A stretch of 64,000 bases of DNA, taken from contig NC_044301.2 of assembly GCF_004027225.2 (NCBI RefSeq), positions 26,062,629-26,126,628 on the forward strand, written 5' to 3'. The translations under genes and the position numbers were made by a program. The DNA is from Strigops habroptila (taxonomy: Eukaryota > Chordata > Aves > Psittaciformes > Psittacidae). Under the pieces are notes generated by a model, which had not been told where the DNA came from, ran no database searches, and saw nothing but the letters and a program-made list of their open reading frames with translations. This document shows positions 56,691 to 64,000 of this stretch, piece after piece (position 1 is the first letter of the stretch; each line of letters starts with the position of its first letter).

Positions 56691-57091
56691 TGTGGGGTCG
56701 TATTTAGAGGACAATGGACATATGATGAACCAGCCATATGAGGGCCTCTTCTAAGCACGTAGCTGCATACCAAGAAGAAGATGATAAGAGGATGTGAACC
56801 AGCCATCAGAGAGCCTCTTCTAAACACGTAGCTGCATATCAAGAAGAAGATAAGAGGAAGAAAACATCTGCAGTCGGATACATGGGAAGAACACCAGGAA
56901 CTAGATGAGCCAATAAGGACACTTATCAAGCCGCGTGATTGCCTTGTGCAAGAGGGCTTTTACCAATCAAAAGGCACGTGACCGCATGTAGGGATAGAAA
57001 ACTTTGTATATAAAGGGATAGCCAAGAACAATAAAACGGCTTCTGCTTGATTCACATTGAATTGTGTAGAGTCCATTGTCGTCTCTCCTCA
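56691..57091 (+). repeat. 5' LTR of provirus C with 69-bp U3 duplication
   Basis: 401 bases. TATATAAAGGG near 57008 serves as TATA box and CAATAAAACGG near 57030 as polyadenylation signal. A 69-base tandem copy (GAACCAGCCAT...AAGAAGAAGAT, about 56726-56864) is present here but single in the 3' LTR. Confidence 0.93.
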
Positions 57092-57093
57092 GC

Positions 57094-57111
57094 TGGTGAC
57101 CCCGACGTGAT
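57094..57111 (+). other. Primer binding site, tRNA-Trp type
   Basis: TGGTGACCCCGACGTGAT two bases after the LTR is the tryptophan tRNA primer site used by alpharetroviruses. It differs from the lysine site of provirus A. Confidence 0.88.
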
Positions 57112-57270
57112 CATCATACGATAGTACCGGGAGCAACCCCGAAGGAGAGGACCGGCTGGAGAGCCGAGCCAGCGGGACTGGAGTCGGGATGGATCGGAGG
57201 ACGGTCCGTGAAGAAAAAGAATGTACATTGCAACGGGACACCCTTGGAGGTGAGCAGCCGGTAATAAGAG

Positions 57271-58318
57271 ATGGGGCAGAGTGTAACAAAGGAAGAAAGT
57301 GCGATTGTGAAACTGCTCCTACATATACTCTCCAAGAGAGGAATTAAACATGATGAGCTTGTGCTCCGAAACTTATTAATATGGTGCCGAGAGAACGGGT
57401 TCCCCCCCGATCCACAGGCTGCTTTTAAGGTCGAAACTTGGGAAAAGTTTGGGGAACGGTTATGGGATGCCGTAAGCGACGGCAACAAAGAAGCTAAGGG
57501 ACTAGCAACAACTTGGAAGCTGATTCTAATGACCCTTCAAGCGATGAGGGCAGTGTGATCAGCTGCTGCCAGAGCTTTTATAGCTTTACAGCCCCCATCA
57601 TCTAAGATCAAAGTTTTCGATCGGCTCCCTGTCCCTTCCCCTGCTGCCCCGTCGGCACCTCCAATAGAGGACGAGGTGGATCCCCGGAAAGAGGAGGGGA
57701 TGGAAGTGGATGAATCCTGGCCCGTACCGCTGCCTCCCGACCCTTGCATAGAAAAGCCACCCAGGGGAGAGCCACCACCCGTCCCGCCCGACCCATCTCA
57801 CTCCAAGAGCCAGCCATCGCTTTTTCCACCTCTCCCTCCGTCCACGCCTCCCCCACCAATGTCTCCACGAAAATCATCCACGCTCGAGCCCCACAGGGAA
57901 CCGGACTGGGTGCAGAAACTACTTCGAAAGTTGGAGGACTTGGAAAGAGATAAGATCACTCGAGAAGAACACAGTGGGGAGGAGGAGGGCGCGATAGCAT
58001 GCTTGGGAAGCTCCAGGGGGTGGGGGGAGGCGAGAGGCAAAACTGCTAAAACTGACAGGGACCCAATACGTCAAAGGAGAGGGATTATTCAGAATGCGTT
58101 AGTGGAAGGAGAATTCCTTCCCACGGCATTCCCAGTAATTTTGAGCGGAACGACAGCGAGGGGGCCGTGGTGACCTAATCATTGGGAGAGCTTTCGTTGG
58201 GAAATCATAAAGGAGGCATTACTAATGTCGTTAGCTGTGCAAAATGCTAACGTGGCATGCAAGCGCATTCTAATGGCTTTACCAAAAAATTCTAGTATTG
58301 TGGAAATGGTGGAGGCAT
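57271..58318 (+). pseudogene. Gag of provirus C: matrix, proline-rich part, capsid end
   Basis: The first frame (57271-57558) starts MGQSVTKEES with Gly2 for myristoylation and continues ETWEKFGERLWDAV, a class II matrix related to that of provirus A. TGA at 57556-57558 interrupts it. The frame resumes with a Pro-rich stretch (LPPLPPSTPPPPMSPRK-like) and DWVQKLLRKLEDLERDK to 58173. A last short part, LLMSLAVQNANVACKRILMA, is the end of a capsid domain. Most of the capsid between them is deleted. Confidence 0.8.
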
Positions 58319-58322
58319 AACC

Positions 58323-58346
58323 AAAAAAAAAAAAAAAAAAAAAAAA
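58323..58346 (+). repeat. A-run at a gag junction
   Basis: 24 consecutive A between the class II capsid end and foreign sequence that leads into the gamma-type gag. No AATAAA is visible directly upstream. Confidence 0.9.
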
Positions 58347-59505
58347 TCCCAACCAAAAGAACATAATAAGGGTCCTTGTATAAGATAAATCATTGTAGCT
58401 GACATGGTTTTAGGACCTTATGACCTTCATACAAAATTTATTGTAACCAAAACAGGACTGCAGCTAAGGAGTATCTGAAACTAAGCAGATGTTCAGGAGG
58501 TGATGTAGCGAAGTTAACTGATAAGTAGAAGGACAAGGAGAAATCACTCATTTATGTCAGCAGTGTTACCAAACTAATTAAGCTGGTGTGTTTGTCTAAT
58601 TGGATTTTGTCTGTGTTTTAGGTATTGTAGTTGTGTGGAGTGTGTTTGTGGGATCCCTTGTGTGTGTGTGTAAAATTAATAATAGGATATCAACAGAGCA
58701 AAGTAATGTATGCAGATATGTTTTTCACGTTAAGAAGCCAGCAGGAGTGGCAGAAGGAATGTGGAATTAAGAGAGCTCTGCCAGATCCCTTAATTTTAGC
58801 TTTGGAAAGGGACAAAAAAGAAAAGAAAAGAAGCAACGGAAACCTAAGTTGGAGAAGTGTTGTTCGGGTTGTGATATTGGAGAAATGTGTTTAAAATTAA
58901 GGAAAAAGGAGGAAGATAGGGTAGAAGATTATGTATTACTGAGACCTCCGAGAGGAACATCCCCCGCCCCGAATCCTTCTGATACTGACAAGGAGGAGAG
59001 GGTTGCTGTTGCTGACAACTGAGCAGGAGGATCTGAAAGTGTTACCCCAATTGCTGCATGCATTCGTAGTAAAACAGGACTGGTAACTCAGGCACCTTTG
59101 AGACAGGCAATAGGACCAGAGGGTCGGACGAGAATAAAAGTGAATTTTTCAATGGGAAATTTAGATGCTTGGAAGTTAGCTGTGAAAGACTATCGAGATG
59201 ATCCAATAGGAGTGGCAAAAAGGTTTGAGTTGATTGTTAAAAGCCAAGATCCTGACTGGGGTGATATAGACGTAATGCTGGATGCTTTAACTGAAAAACA
59301 GCTGGTGTTAAAAACTGCCTGCACTCATGTGAGTGCTCAGATTACTGCAGGAGCATTAGCAGGCAGAATGGAAGACCATATTCCCACCACAGCACCAGAC
59401 TGGGATTATGATGAGCCTGAGGATTATGCCACTCTGAAAAGATATCAAAATTGGATAAAATTTTGATTGGAAAACGCAATTCCTAAAACAGTAAAGGAGT
59501 CAATC
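58347..59505 (+). pseudogene. Gamma-type gag segment captured in provirus C
   Basis: Frame 59098-59466 carries a gammaretrovirus-like capsid: TRIKVNFSMGNLDAWKLAVK, then DYRDDPIGVAKRFE, DPDWGDIDVMLDALTEKQLV and PDWDYDEPEDYATL. Upstream, in broken frames, a p12-like VLLRPPRGTSPAPNPSDTDK. The upper part 58347-58900 is non-coding or leader-like with GT-rich sequence. This capsid class does not belong to the surrounding class II element, whose own capsid end is still present just before. Confidence 0.75.
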
Positions 59506-60190
59506 CTCGTGGTACTGGACCTTCGGAAATTTGGCAAATGGATGTTACGCATGTCCCAGAATTCGGTAAACAAAAAAATGTGCATGTCTGCTTGGATTGT
59601 TTTTCTCTTGCAGTTTGGGCTACAACTCAGACTGGCGAATCTAGCAAACATGTGCAGCATCACATGCATTCGGCTATAGCGGCCCTTGGCATGCCACGAG
59701 AAATCAAAACTGACAACGGCCTTGGCTATGTAGCTCATTCCACGCAAGCGTTTTTCCAGCTCTGGGGCATTACTCACGTGACGGGTACGCCCCATTCACC
59801 TACCAGTCAGGCTATGGTCAAACGTACGAATCAGACATTGAAGTGTTTGCTTCAAAAACAAAAAGGGGGAGAAAGTGCTATATCACCAACAGATAGATTA
59901 AACAAAGTCCTATATGTGTTAAATTTCTTACGATTGCCGCAAGATAGCTTGGTGCCACCAATGGTCTACAAGGAGGGTTGGAAGAAGTTAAGAGCAGACA
60001 ATGTAAGGTAATGATTAAAAACGGATAACGGGCCTGGGAAGGACCAGTTAAGTTAATCACATGGGGAAGAGGATATGCATGCGTTGTTACAGATACAGGA
60101 ACCAGATGGATACCAGCCAAGTGGGTAAAGCCATGGCAAGAAAAGTTGCATGACCCACCCGAAAACACCCCAGCACCTAAGGACTCCGTG
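59506..60190 (+). pseudogene. Integrase of provirus C
   Basis: Starts GPSEIWQMDVTHVPEFG and reads CLDCFSLAVWATTQTGE, IKTDNGLGYVAHS and HVTGTPHSPTSQAMVKRTN. The first two catalytic Asp are present but the Glu is Lys (VKRTN). The C-terminal SH3-like part WGRGYACVVTDTGTRWIPAK with KPWQEKLHDPP follows after a frame break near 60010. The zinc-finger domain is missing because the gamma-type gag is joined directly at the core. The class is alpha/beta-like. Confidence 0.85.
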
Positions 60191-60521
60191 CCATAACTGT
60201 GGAACTTGGGAGCCTTGGAGTTTGTGTGTTTGCAAGTATTGTGGGATCAGATGGTATTGTCGAAGTTCTAGGGCACGCGCGGGGTGCAGAAAGTGTTTTG
60301 AAAGTAAGTTGCGAGATTGTCATGATGCGATATGTGTGCTATTGATAACCGGACACGAGACAATACACAGCTCACGTCTCGATGGTCTATGGGCAGAGTG
60401 GGTAAAACACCTGTTTTTAGAAGCTAAGAAAGTGCACATCTGTAGTAGCAAGTGCGGGCGGGATAATTTAGTGCCGCACATTTGGGAAGTTTCGGAGGAA
60501 GAGTGGGAAGGCACAAAATGA
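60150..60521 (+). CDS. Cysteine-rich ORF at the pol/env junction
   Basis: 123 codons from ATG to TGA, uninterrupted although gag, pol and env around it are broken. It overlaps the integrase end in another frame and stops before the env start (60572). Paired cysteines: PCHNCGTWEPWSLCVCKYCG, then IRWYCRSSRARAGCRKC, later HICSSKCGRDN, and an acidic end SEEEWEGTK. The Cys clusters plus the basic stretch suggest a small metal- or RNA-binding accessory protein. This position (between pol and env) is where complex retroviruses keep such genes. I do not recognise a family; a chance open frame is possible. Confidence 0.5.
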   Translation: MTHPKTPQHLRTPCHNCGTWEPWSLCVCKYCGIRWYCRSSRARAGCRKCFESKLRDCHDAICVLLITGHETIHSSRLDGLWAEWVKHLFLEAKKVHICSSKCGRDNLVPHIWEVSEEEWEGTK

Positions 60522-60571
60522 AAGTGTAGGAAACGATACATGTGCAAAAGGGGAGGAAAAAACTGAGGGAT

Positions 60572-60794
60572 ATGAAGGGCATGCTTGTGCTGCTTGAGAT
60601 AATTGTACAAGGACTTGCTCACCTTGCTGTCAAAATTGACCCATGGCAGAACATATGGGTCACTATAGCCAATGAAACAGGTCAGGACTCCCTCTGTTTG
60701 TCTCTAGCAACCCCAGGAGACCCATTTAGAACTTGTTTAATCGGGGTAGAAGGTTATCAGTCACAATGGTTCAAGGGATATGTGTCAAATGACA
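60572..60794 (+). pseudogene. Env SU N-terminus of provirus C
   Basis: A leader MKGMLVLLEIIVQGLAHLAV is followed by NIWVTIANETGQDSLCLSLA and DPFRTCLIGVEG, the start of an avian alpha-like surface subunit. After NDT the frame enters the captured host segment, so almost all of SU is absent. Confidence 0.8.
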
Positions 60795-60956
60795 CACTGT
60801 CTGCTTCCCAGAAAAATTCTCCAAGATGCCTTCCTTGCTTTTTCCCTCTCCCCCACTCTCCCCTAGGATCTCTAACTGTCTGGCTGCTTCCCTGTGACAT
60901 TTCAGTCCTGAAAGAAGCCAGGCTGAAAGCCTCTCTCATCAGTTCACAGGAAAGTA
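60795..60956 (+). other. Captured host DNA inside env of provirus C
   Basis: 162 bases matching 18513-18674 (downstream of TRADD) at all but one position, same strand. It replaces the SU region between two env pieces. Junctions share only short words (CAC left, AGTA right). Confidence 0.93.
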
Positions 60957-61601
60957 TTACTTGTCAACAAGGATACAACTGAGGCCCAATTGTAAAGATC
61001 AGGAACAATTTTGGGATGTGCCGTCTCGAGTTATCGCCTCCTCGTTTGCACCTGGAGTAGCTGCAGCAAAAGCATTAGGAGACGTGACCGAGTTAGGGTG
61101 TTGGGCCGCAAAGCAGATAAATTTAACGTCTGAAGTACTTACGCAAATGCTTAATGATGTAGATAGCATAAGACACGCTGTTTTGCAAAATAGAGCTGCA
61201 ATTGATTTTTGCTTTTAGCACAGGGTCACGGGTGTGAGGATTTTGAAGGGATGTGTTGTATGAGTCTGTCTGACCATTCGGAGTCAATTCATAAAAGTCT
61301 CAAGGAGATAAAAGACAACATGAACAAACTAACGGTGGTCAATTCAGGTTTAGATAAGTGGTTAAGGGGTTGGGGCATAACGGGATGGCTTTTAGATCTT
61401 TGTAAACAAGGCATTGTAATTTTAAGTATAATTGTGATTGTATTGTTAATCGTTCCCTGTATCTTAAAGGGAGTGTCTAACATGATTACTAATTCCTTGA
61501 AGAAAGTTTGGCTGGTTCAAAGAGAAAAAGGGGGAATTGTGGGGTCATATTTAGAGGACAATGGACATATGATGAACCAGCCATATGAGGGCCTCTTCTA
61601 A
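60957..61601 (+). pseudogene. Env transmembrane subunit of provirus C
   Basis: SSFAPGVAAAKALGDVTELG (fusion peptide region), LQNRAAIDF, then a one-base deletion near 61206 and, in the next frame, GHGCEDFEGMCC (CX6CC). The membrane span GIVILSIIVIVLLIVPCIL is followed by a short tail that runs into the LTR. It is related to, but distinct from, the TM of provirus A. Confidence 0.85.
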
Positions 61602-61869
61602 GCACGTAGCTGCATACCAAGAAGAAGATAAGAGGAAGAAAACATCTGCAGTCGGATACATGGGAAGAACACCAGGAACTAGATGAGCTAATAAGGACAC
61701 TTATCAAGCTGCATGATTGCCTTGTGCAAGAGGGCTTTTACCAATCAAAAGGCGCGTGACCGCATGTAGGGATAGAAAACTTTGTATATAAAGGGATAGC
61801 CAAGAACAATAAAACGGCTTCTGCTTGATTCACATTGAATTGTGTAGAGTCCATTGTCGTCTCTCCTCA
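61538..61869 (+). repeat. 3' LTR of provirus C
   Basis: 332 bases preceded by the polypurine tract AGAGAAAAAGGGGGAAT. It has a single copy of the U3 unit that is doubled in the 5' LTR. Confidence 0.93.
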
Positions 61870-61875
61870 TACTGA

Positions 61876-62491
61876 ATTATACTAAATTCCACCATCTCCG
61901 CAGGTTCAAAATATTTGCTCATGCTTTTACTCCTGACTGCAAAGACATGGCTACATTGTGGAGTCCTGCAGAGATAATCTCAGTGTCCTTTTTTGCACCA
62001 GGAGTAGCCGCTGCACAAGCTCTTGCAACTCTAAAACAAATTAGGATGTTGGGTTGCAAAGCAAACAAAGGCCACATCTAATGCTCTTTCCAGTCTCCTC
62101 CTTGCTACAGATTCCGTAAGACATGCAACCTTACAAAATCGGGCTGCCGCAGATTTTCTTCTCCTTGCCCATGGTCATGGGTGTGAGGACTTTGAAGGTC
62201 TATGTTGCATGAACCTTTCAGACCACTCTGAATCGGTTCACAAAAGTATACAAACTCTTAAAGAACTTACAGGAAAACTTCAGGTTGAGGATGACTGGAA
62301 CCCATTTTCAGGTTTATTTGCTGGAATAAGAGCATGGGTAAAAAATTGATTGTATTAGGAGCTCTTGTTTTCTTAGTGTTTATTAGCTTGTTAATTTGTA
62401 TTCCTTGTTTAATGAAACTTATGCAATCTCTTATTGATCAAGCCCTCAAACAGGTATTGATAGTAGATGTACAAAACAAAAAAGGAGGAGA
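61876..62491 (+). pseudogene. Env TM of the provirus A relative, arm 2
   Basis: The partner of 15147-15890. It is split from its upstream part by provirus C and carries an extra four bases (GCAAACAAAGG versus GCAAAGG in arm 1) near 62073, which shift the frame after LGCKA. The membrane anchor frame 62334-62606 is unchanged from arm 1. Confidence 0.88.
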
Positions 62492-62885
62492 TGTGGGAGG
62501 TGAAGGCAACGGGGTCTGCATGATGAGCTTGAGCAACACTCTGAATACAAGCTATGAGGCCCTGATACCAAATAAGCCTTGGGAAACAGATAAGCCAGGA
62601 TGTTGAAAAACAGGGAGTGTAACAAGGAATTTTAATTGAAGGCCAGATGTGAAGAAAGAAGACTGAACTGTTGCCGCATGAACAGCGCGTGATCAGCATT
62701 GTGATTGGACTATTGTACGTGTGTTTAACCTATGGGATTTTCACAGAATCCAATGGGATTAAGCGTGGCATGCCCAGGCATGTTAGGAAAGTACCAAATG
62801 AGGGTATAAAAGGGGTTTGATTGATTGTAATAAAGTTTGTCTCAGTATCCTCACCAACCTGAGTCCATGACTTCAATACACCACA
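62492..62885 (+). repeat. 3' LTR, arm 2 copy
   Basis: 394 bases, TGTGGGAGGTGAAGG...CAATACACCACA, the partner of 14868-15261 with no difference noticed over the parts compared. HSF4 intron sequence follows. Confidence 0.93.
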
Positions 62886-63178
62886 GGAAAATATACCAGT
62901 TCCCATCTTCTCTGGGACTATATCACAAATCCAAGGACTGCCACCCAGGAAGTTTCATTATGGAAAGGTAGTGCCAGTTTGAGGCTCCTTCTCATTTACT
63001 CTTGGTTTCAATCATTTACTAAACATAAAGCACTCCTGTACAGGACCCAGCACACAGACCCACTTCTTATTGTCAGTGACCATCTGTAAAAGCCTGTCAA
63101 TCATTTATTAAAAGCCTGTATGCAATGGGTTTAGGCTCTGCTCTGCTTTGTGTCTCCCTCTGCTTTGTTACTTACTTA

Positions 63179-63237
63179 GTGGTTGGCACAGGTTCCTTTC
63201 ATGCAGTGCTATGTGGTTGGCACAGGTTCCTTTCATG
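63179..63237 (+). repeat. 34-bp tandem copy present only in arm 2
   Basis: The word GGTTGGCACAGGTTCCTTTC occurs at 63181 and again at 63215. Arm 1 has it once (about 14546-14570, reverse strand). Confidence 0.9.
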
Positions 63238-63688
63238 TACGGAGATGTAGTTTTGCCAAAGAGGCCCTGAGCGCTGGTAACAAGGCCAGATTCCCAGTAT
63301 TGTCCTAATAATTCTAGTGTAGCTACCTCCGGTTAAACAACTGAAGATTAAGCCTAGAGCTTGAAACCACCAGCAACTAGAAGAAAGTATGACTTGAGTT
63401 TGTTCAAAATATGAATTGAATTTGGTTTTTTACTTGCATCTTTCAAATGAGAGCTAGAAAAACTAAATCATCTCTTCTCTGTATGGCTAATGCCCTTTTT
63501 AAATGGTGACCTCCTCCAAAACTGTTGTTTCCCTTCCCTGTCCATAACACTGGACAAGAAAGTACCTTACAGCTGAAGAAAAACAAGAGTACCCAGGGAA
63601 AATAACCCTAGGCTGAGACGTTTCTTGTATGAGCAACCAGGAACCAGTCAGTTATGTGCTGGGAAAACAAACCTGTTTCTCTTCACAG

Positions 63689-63788
63689 ACCTCTGATGCT
63701 TGACAACAGGATCTCAGCCCCACAAGTGTCTAAGTTCAGCTGGCATTTGTCTACAGACCCCCTCCGTGACCCCTATTTCATACAGTCG
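63689..63788 (+). CDS. HSF4: HSF4 exon with DPYFIQS motif (native orientation)
   Basis: Same exon as 13999-14098 but on the plus strand, in line with the HSF4 exons at 46.0, 47.5 and 53.4 kb. Acceptor TCTTCACAG, donor CAGTCG|GTAGGT, phase fitting the KRKL exon. The following exons should lie beyond 64000. Confidence 0.9.
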
Positions 63789-64000
63789 GTAGGTTTACAC
63801 CAGCCTCTGAGCTTTCTGGGATTTCTTTGGCCAGAGTGGGAAAATGTTTGAAGCAATAATACGGATTACACAGCAAGTAGTTTGGCAAGAGCTTGGCAGA
63901 GAAGAAGAGGTTTGCTAAGCTGAGTGACATTCGTTATTTCTTCAGCTCCCCTGTTTCAAGAGGGGCACACGCTTGCATGCCCTCGTGCTGCTGTGGGAGG

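Larger units (their letters stand above)
56691..61869 (+). mobile_element. Class II-like mosaic provirus C
   Basis: 5,179 bases, TGTGGGGTC...CTCCTCA LTR ends, 6-bp target duplication TACTGA at 56685-56690 and 61870-61875. Arm 1 keeps the empty site at 15874-15879. Order: 5' LTR, tRNA-Trp primer site, gag start (57271-58318), A-run, gamma-type gag piece (about 58350-59505), integrase (59506-60190), a cysteine-rich ORF (60150-60521), env with a 162-base host insert, polypurine tract, 3' LTR. Protease, RT and RNase H are absent, so it must have moved with enzymes from another element. LTRs differ at five positions outside a 69-bp duplication, so the insertion is young. Confidence 0.95.
55531..64000. 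repeat. Inverted repeat, arm 2 (with provirus C inside)
   Basis: Begins abruptly at GGAGCCTGGTTTATAT within gag of the provirus A relative, preceded by unrelated HSF4 intron. It pairs with arm 1 (17032 down to 13787) to the window edge and probably beyond. It contains part of gag, the captured LTR with poly(A), integrase/env remnants split by provirus C, the 3' LTR (62492-62885), about 800 bases of HSF4 intron and the exon at 63689-63788. Extra relative to arm 1: provirus C with TACTGA duplication, a 4-bp insertion in env near 62073, and a 34-bp tandem copy near 63179-63237. Confidence 0.95.

Noticed and set aside
13787-64000. Inverted repeat as pure assembly fold-back
   Set aside because: The arms differ by a provirus with target duplication, two indels and point differences, so they are distinct molecules or loci; a haplotype misjoin is not fully excluded.

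Overview
The window looks like avian nuclear DNA. CR1 LINE copies carry the typical ATTCTATG-type 3' tails, endogenous retroviruses of class III (ERV-L-like) and class II (ERVK-like) type are dense, and the host exons are spaced as in a vertebrate gene block. By protein similarity the host genes are TRADD (minus strand, 18.9-24.7 kb), FBXL8 (plus, 31.4-40.1 kb) and HSF4 (plus, 41.4 kb to beyond the right edge). This is the TRADD-FBXL8-HSF4 order known from human 16q22. A GC-rich CpG island at 26.2-26.8 kb lies where the divergent TRADD/FBXL8 promoter should be.

All three genes carry lesions here. TRADD has one in-frame TAG inside the death domain. FBXL8 has a TAG in the F-box, a 6.9-kb provirus splitting the F-box exon (target duplication CTCTG on both sides), three further stops and a frameshift. 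HSF4 has a frameshift in its first DNA-binding-domain exon, and I could not find the next DBD exon. A second, inverted copy of the HSF4 3' half lies at the left (exons at 14.05, 13.19, 5.4 and 3.2 kb, minus strand). A decaying, repeat-loaded copy like this fits a non-recombining chromosome (W, neo-W or germline-restricted) or an old segmental duplication. That last step is inference.

Layout. 1-0.2 kb: ERV-L LTR fragment. 1.7-14.1 kb: inverted HSF4 3' half, interrupted by ERV-L copy 1 (6.08-12.54 kb), which itself holds a nested solo LTR and another LTR-like insert. 13.79-17.03 kb: arm 1 of a large inverted repeat, made of HSF4 sequence plus most of ERVK-like provirus A (14.87-18.03 kb). 18.5-24.7 kb: TRADD. 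26.2-26.8 kb: CpG island. 28.2 kb: ERV-L solo LTR. 31.4-40.1 kb: FBXL8 remnant with ERV-L copy 2. 41.4-47.6 kb: HSF4 5' exons with ERV-L copy 3, which holds a CR1, which in turn holds a solo LTR. 49.35-51.74 kb: 5' part of ERV-L copy 4. 53.4 kb: HSF4 exon. 55.53-64.0 kb: arm 2 of the inverted repeat, about 99% identical to arm 1 by eye, but holding a 5.2-kb provirus C (56.69-61.87 kb) that arm 1 lacks.

The most unusual content is in the class II elements. Provirus C is a mosaic without protease or RT: a class II gag start, a 24-base A-run, a gamma-type capsid segment, integrase, an intact cysteine-rich 123-codon ORF at the pol/env junction, and an env in which 162 bp match host DNA downstream of TRADD at 161 of 162 positions. 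Provirus A has an LTR U3-R piece ending in a poly(A) run spliced into its coding region. Both look like products of reverse-transcriptase template switching onto other RNAs.
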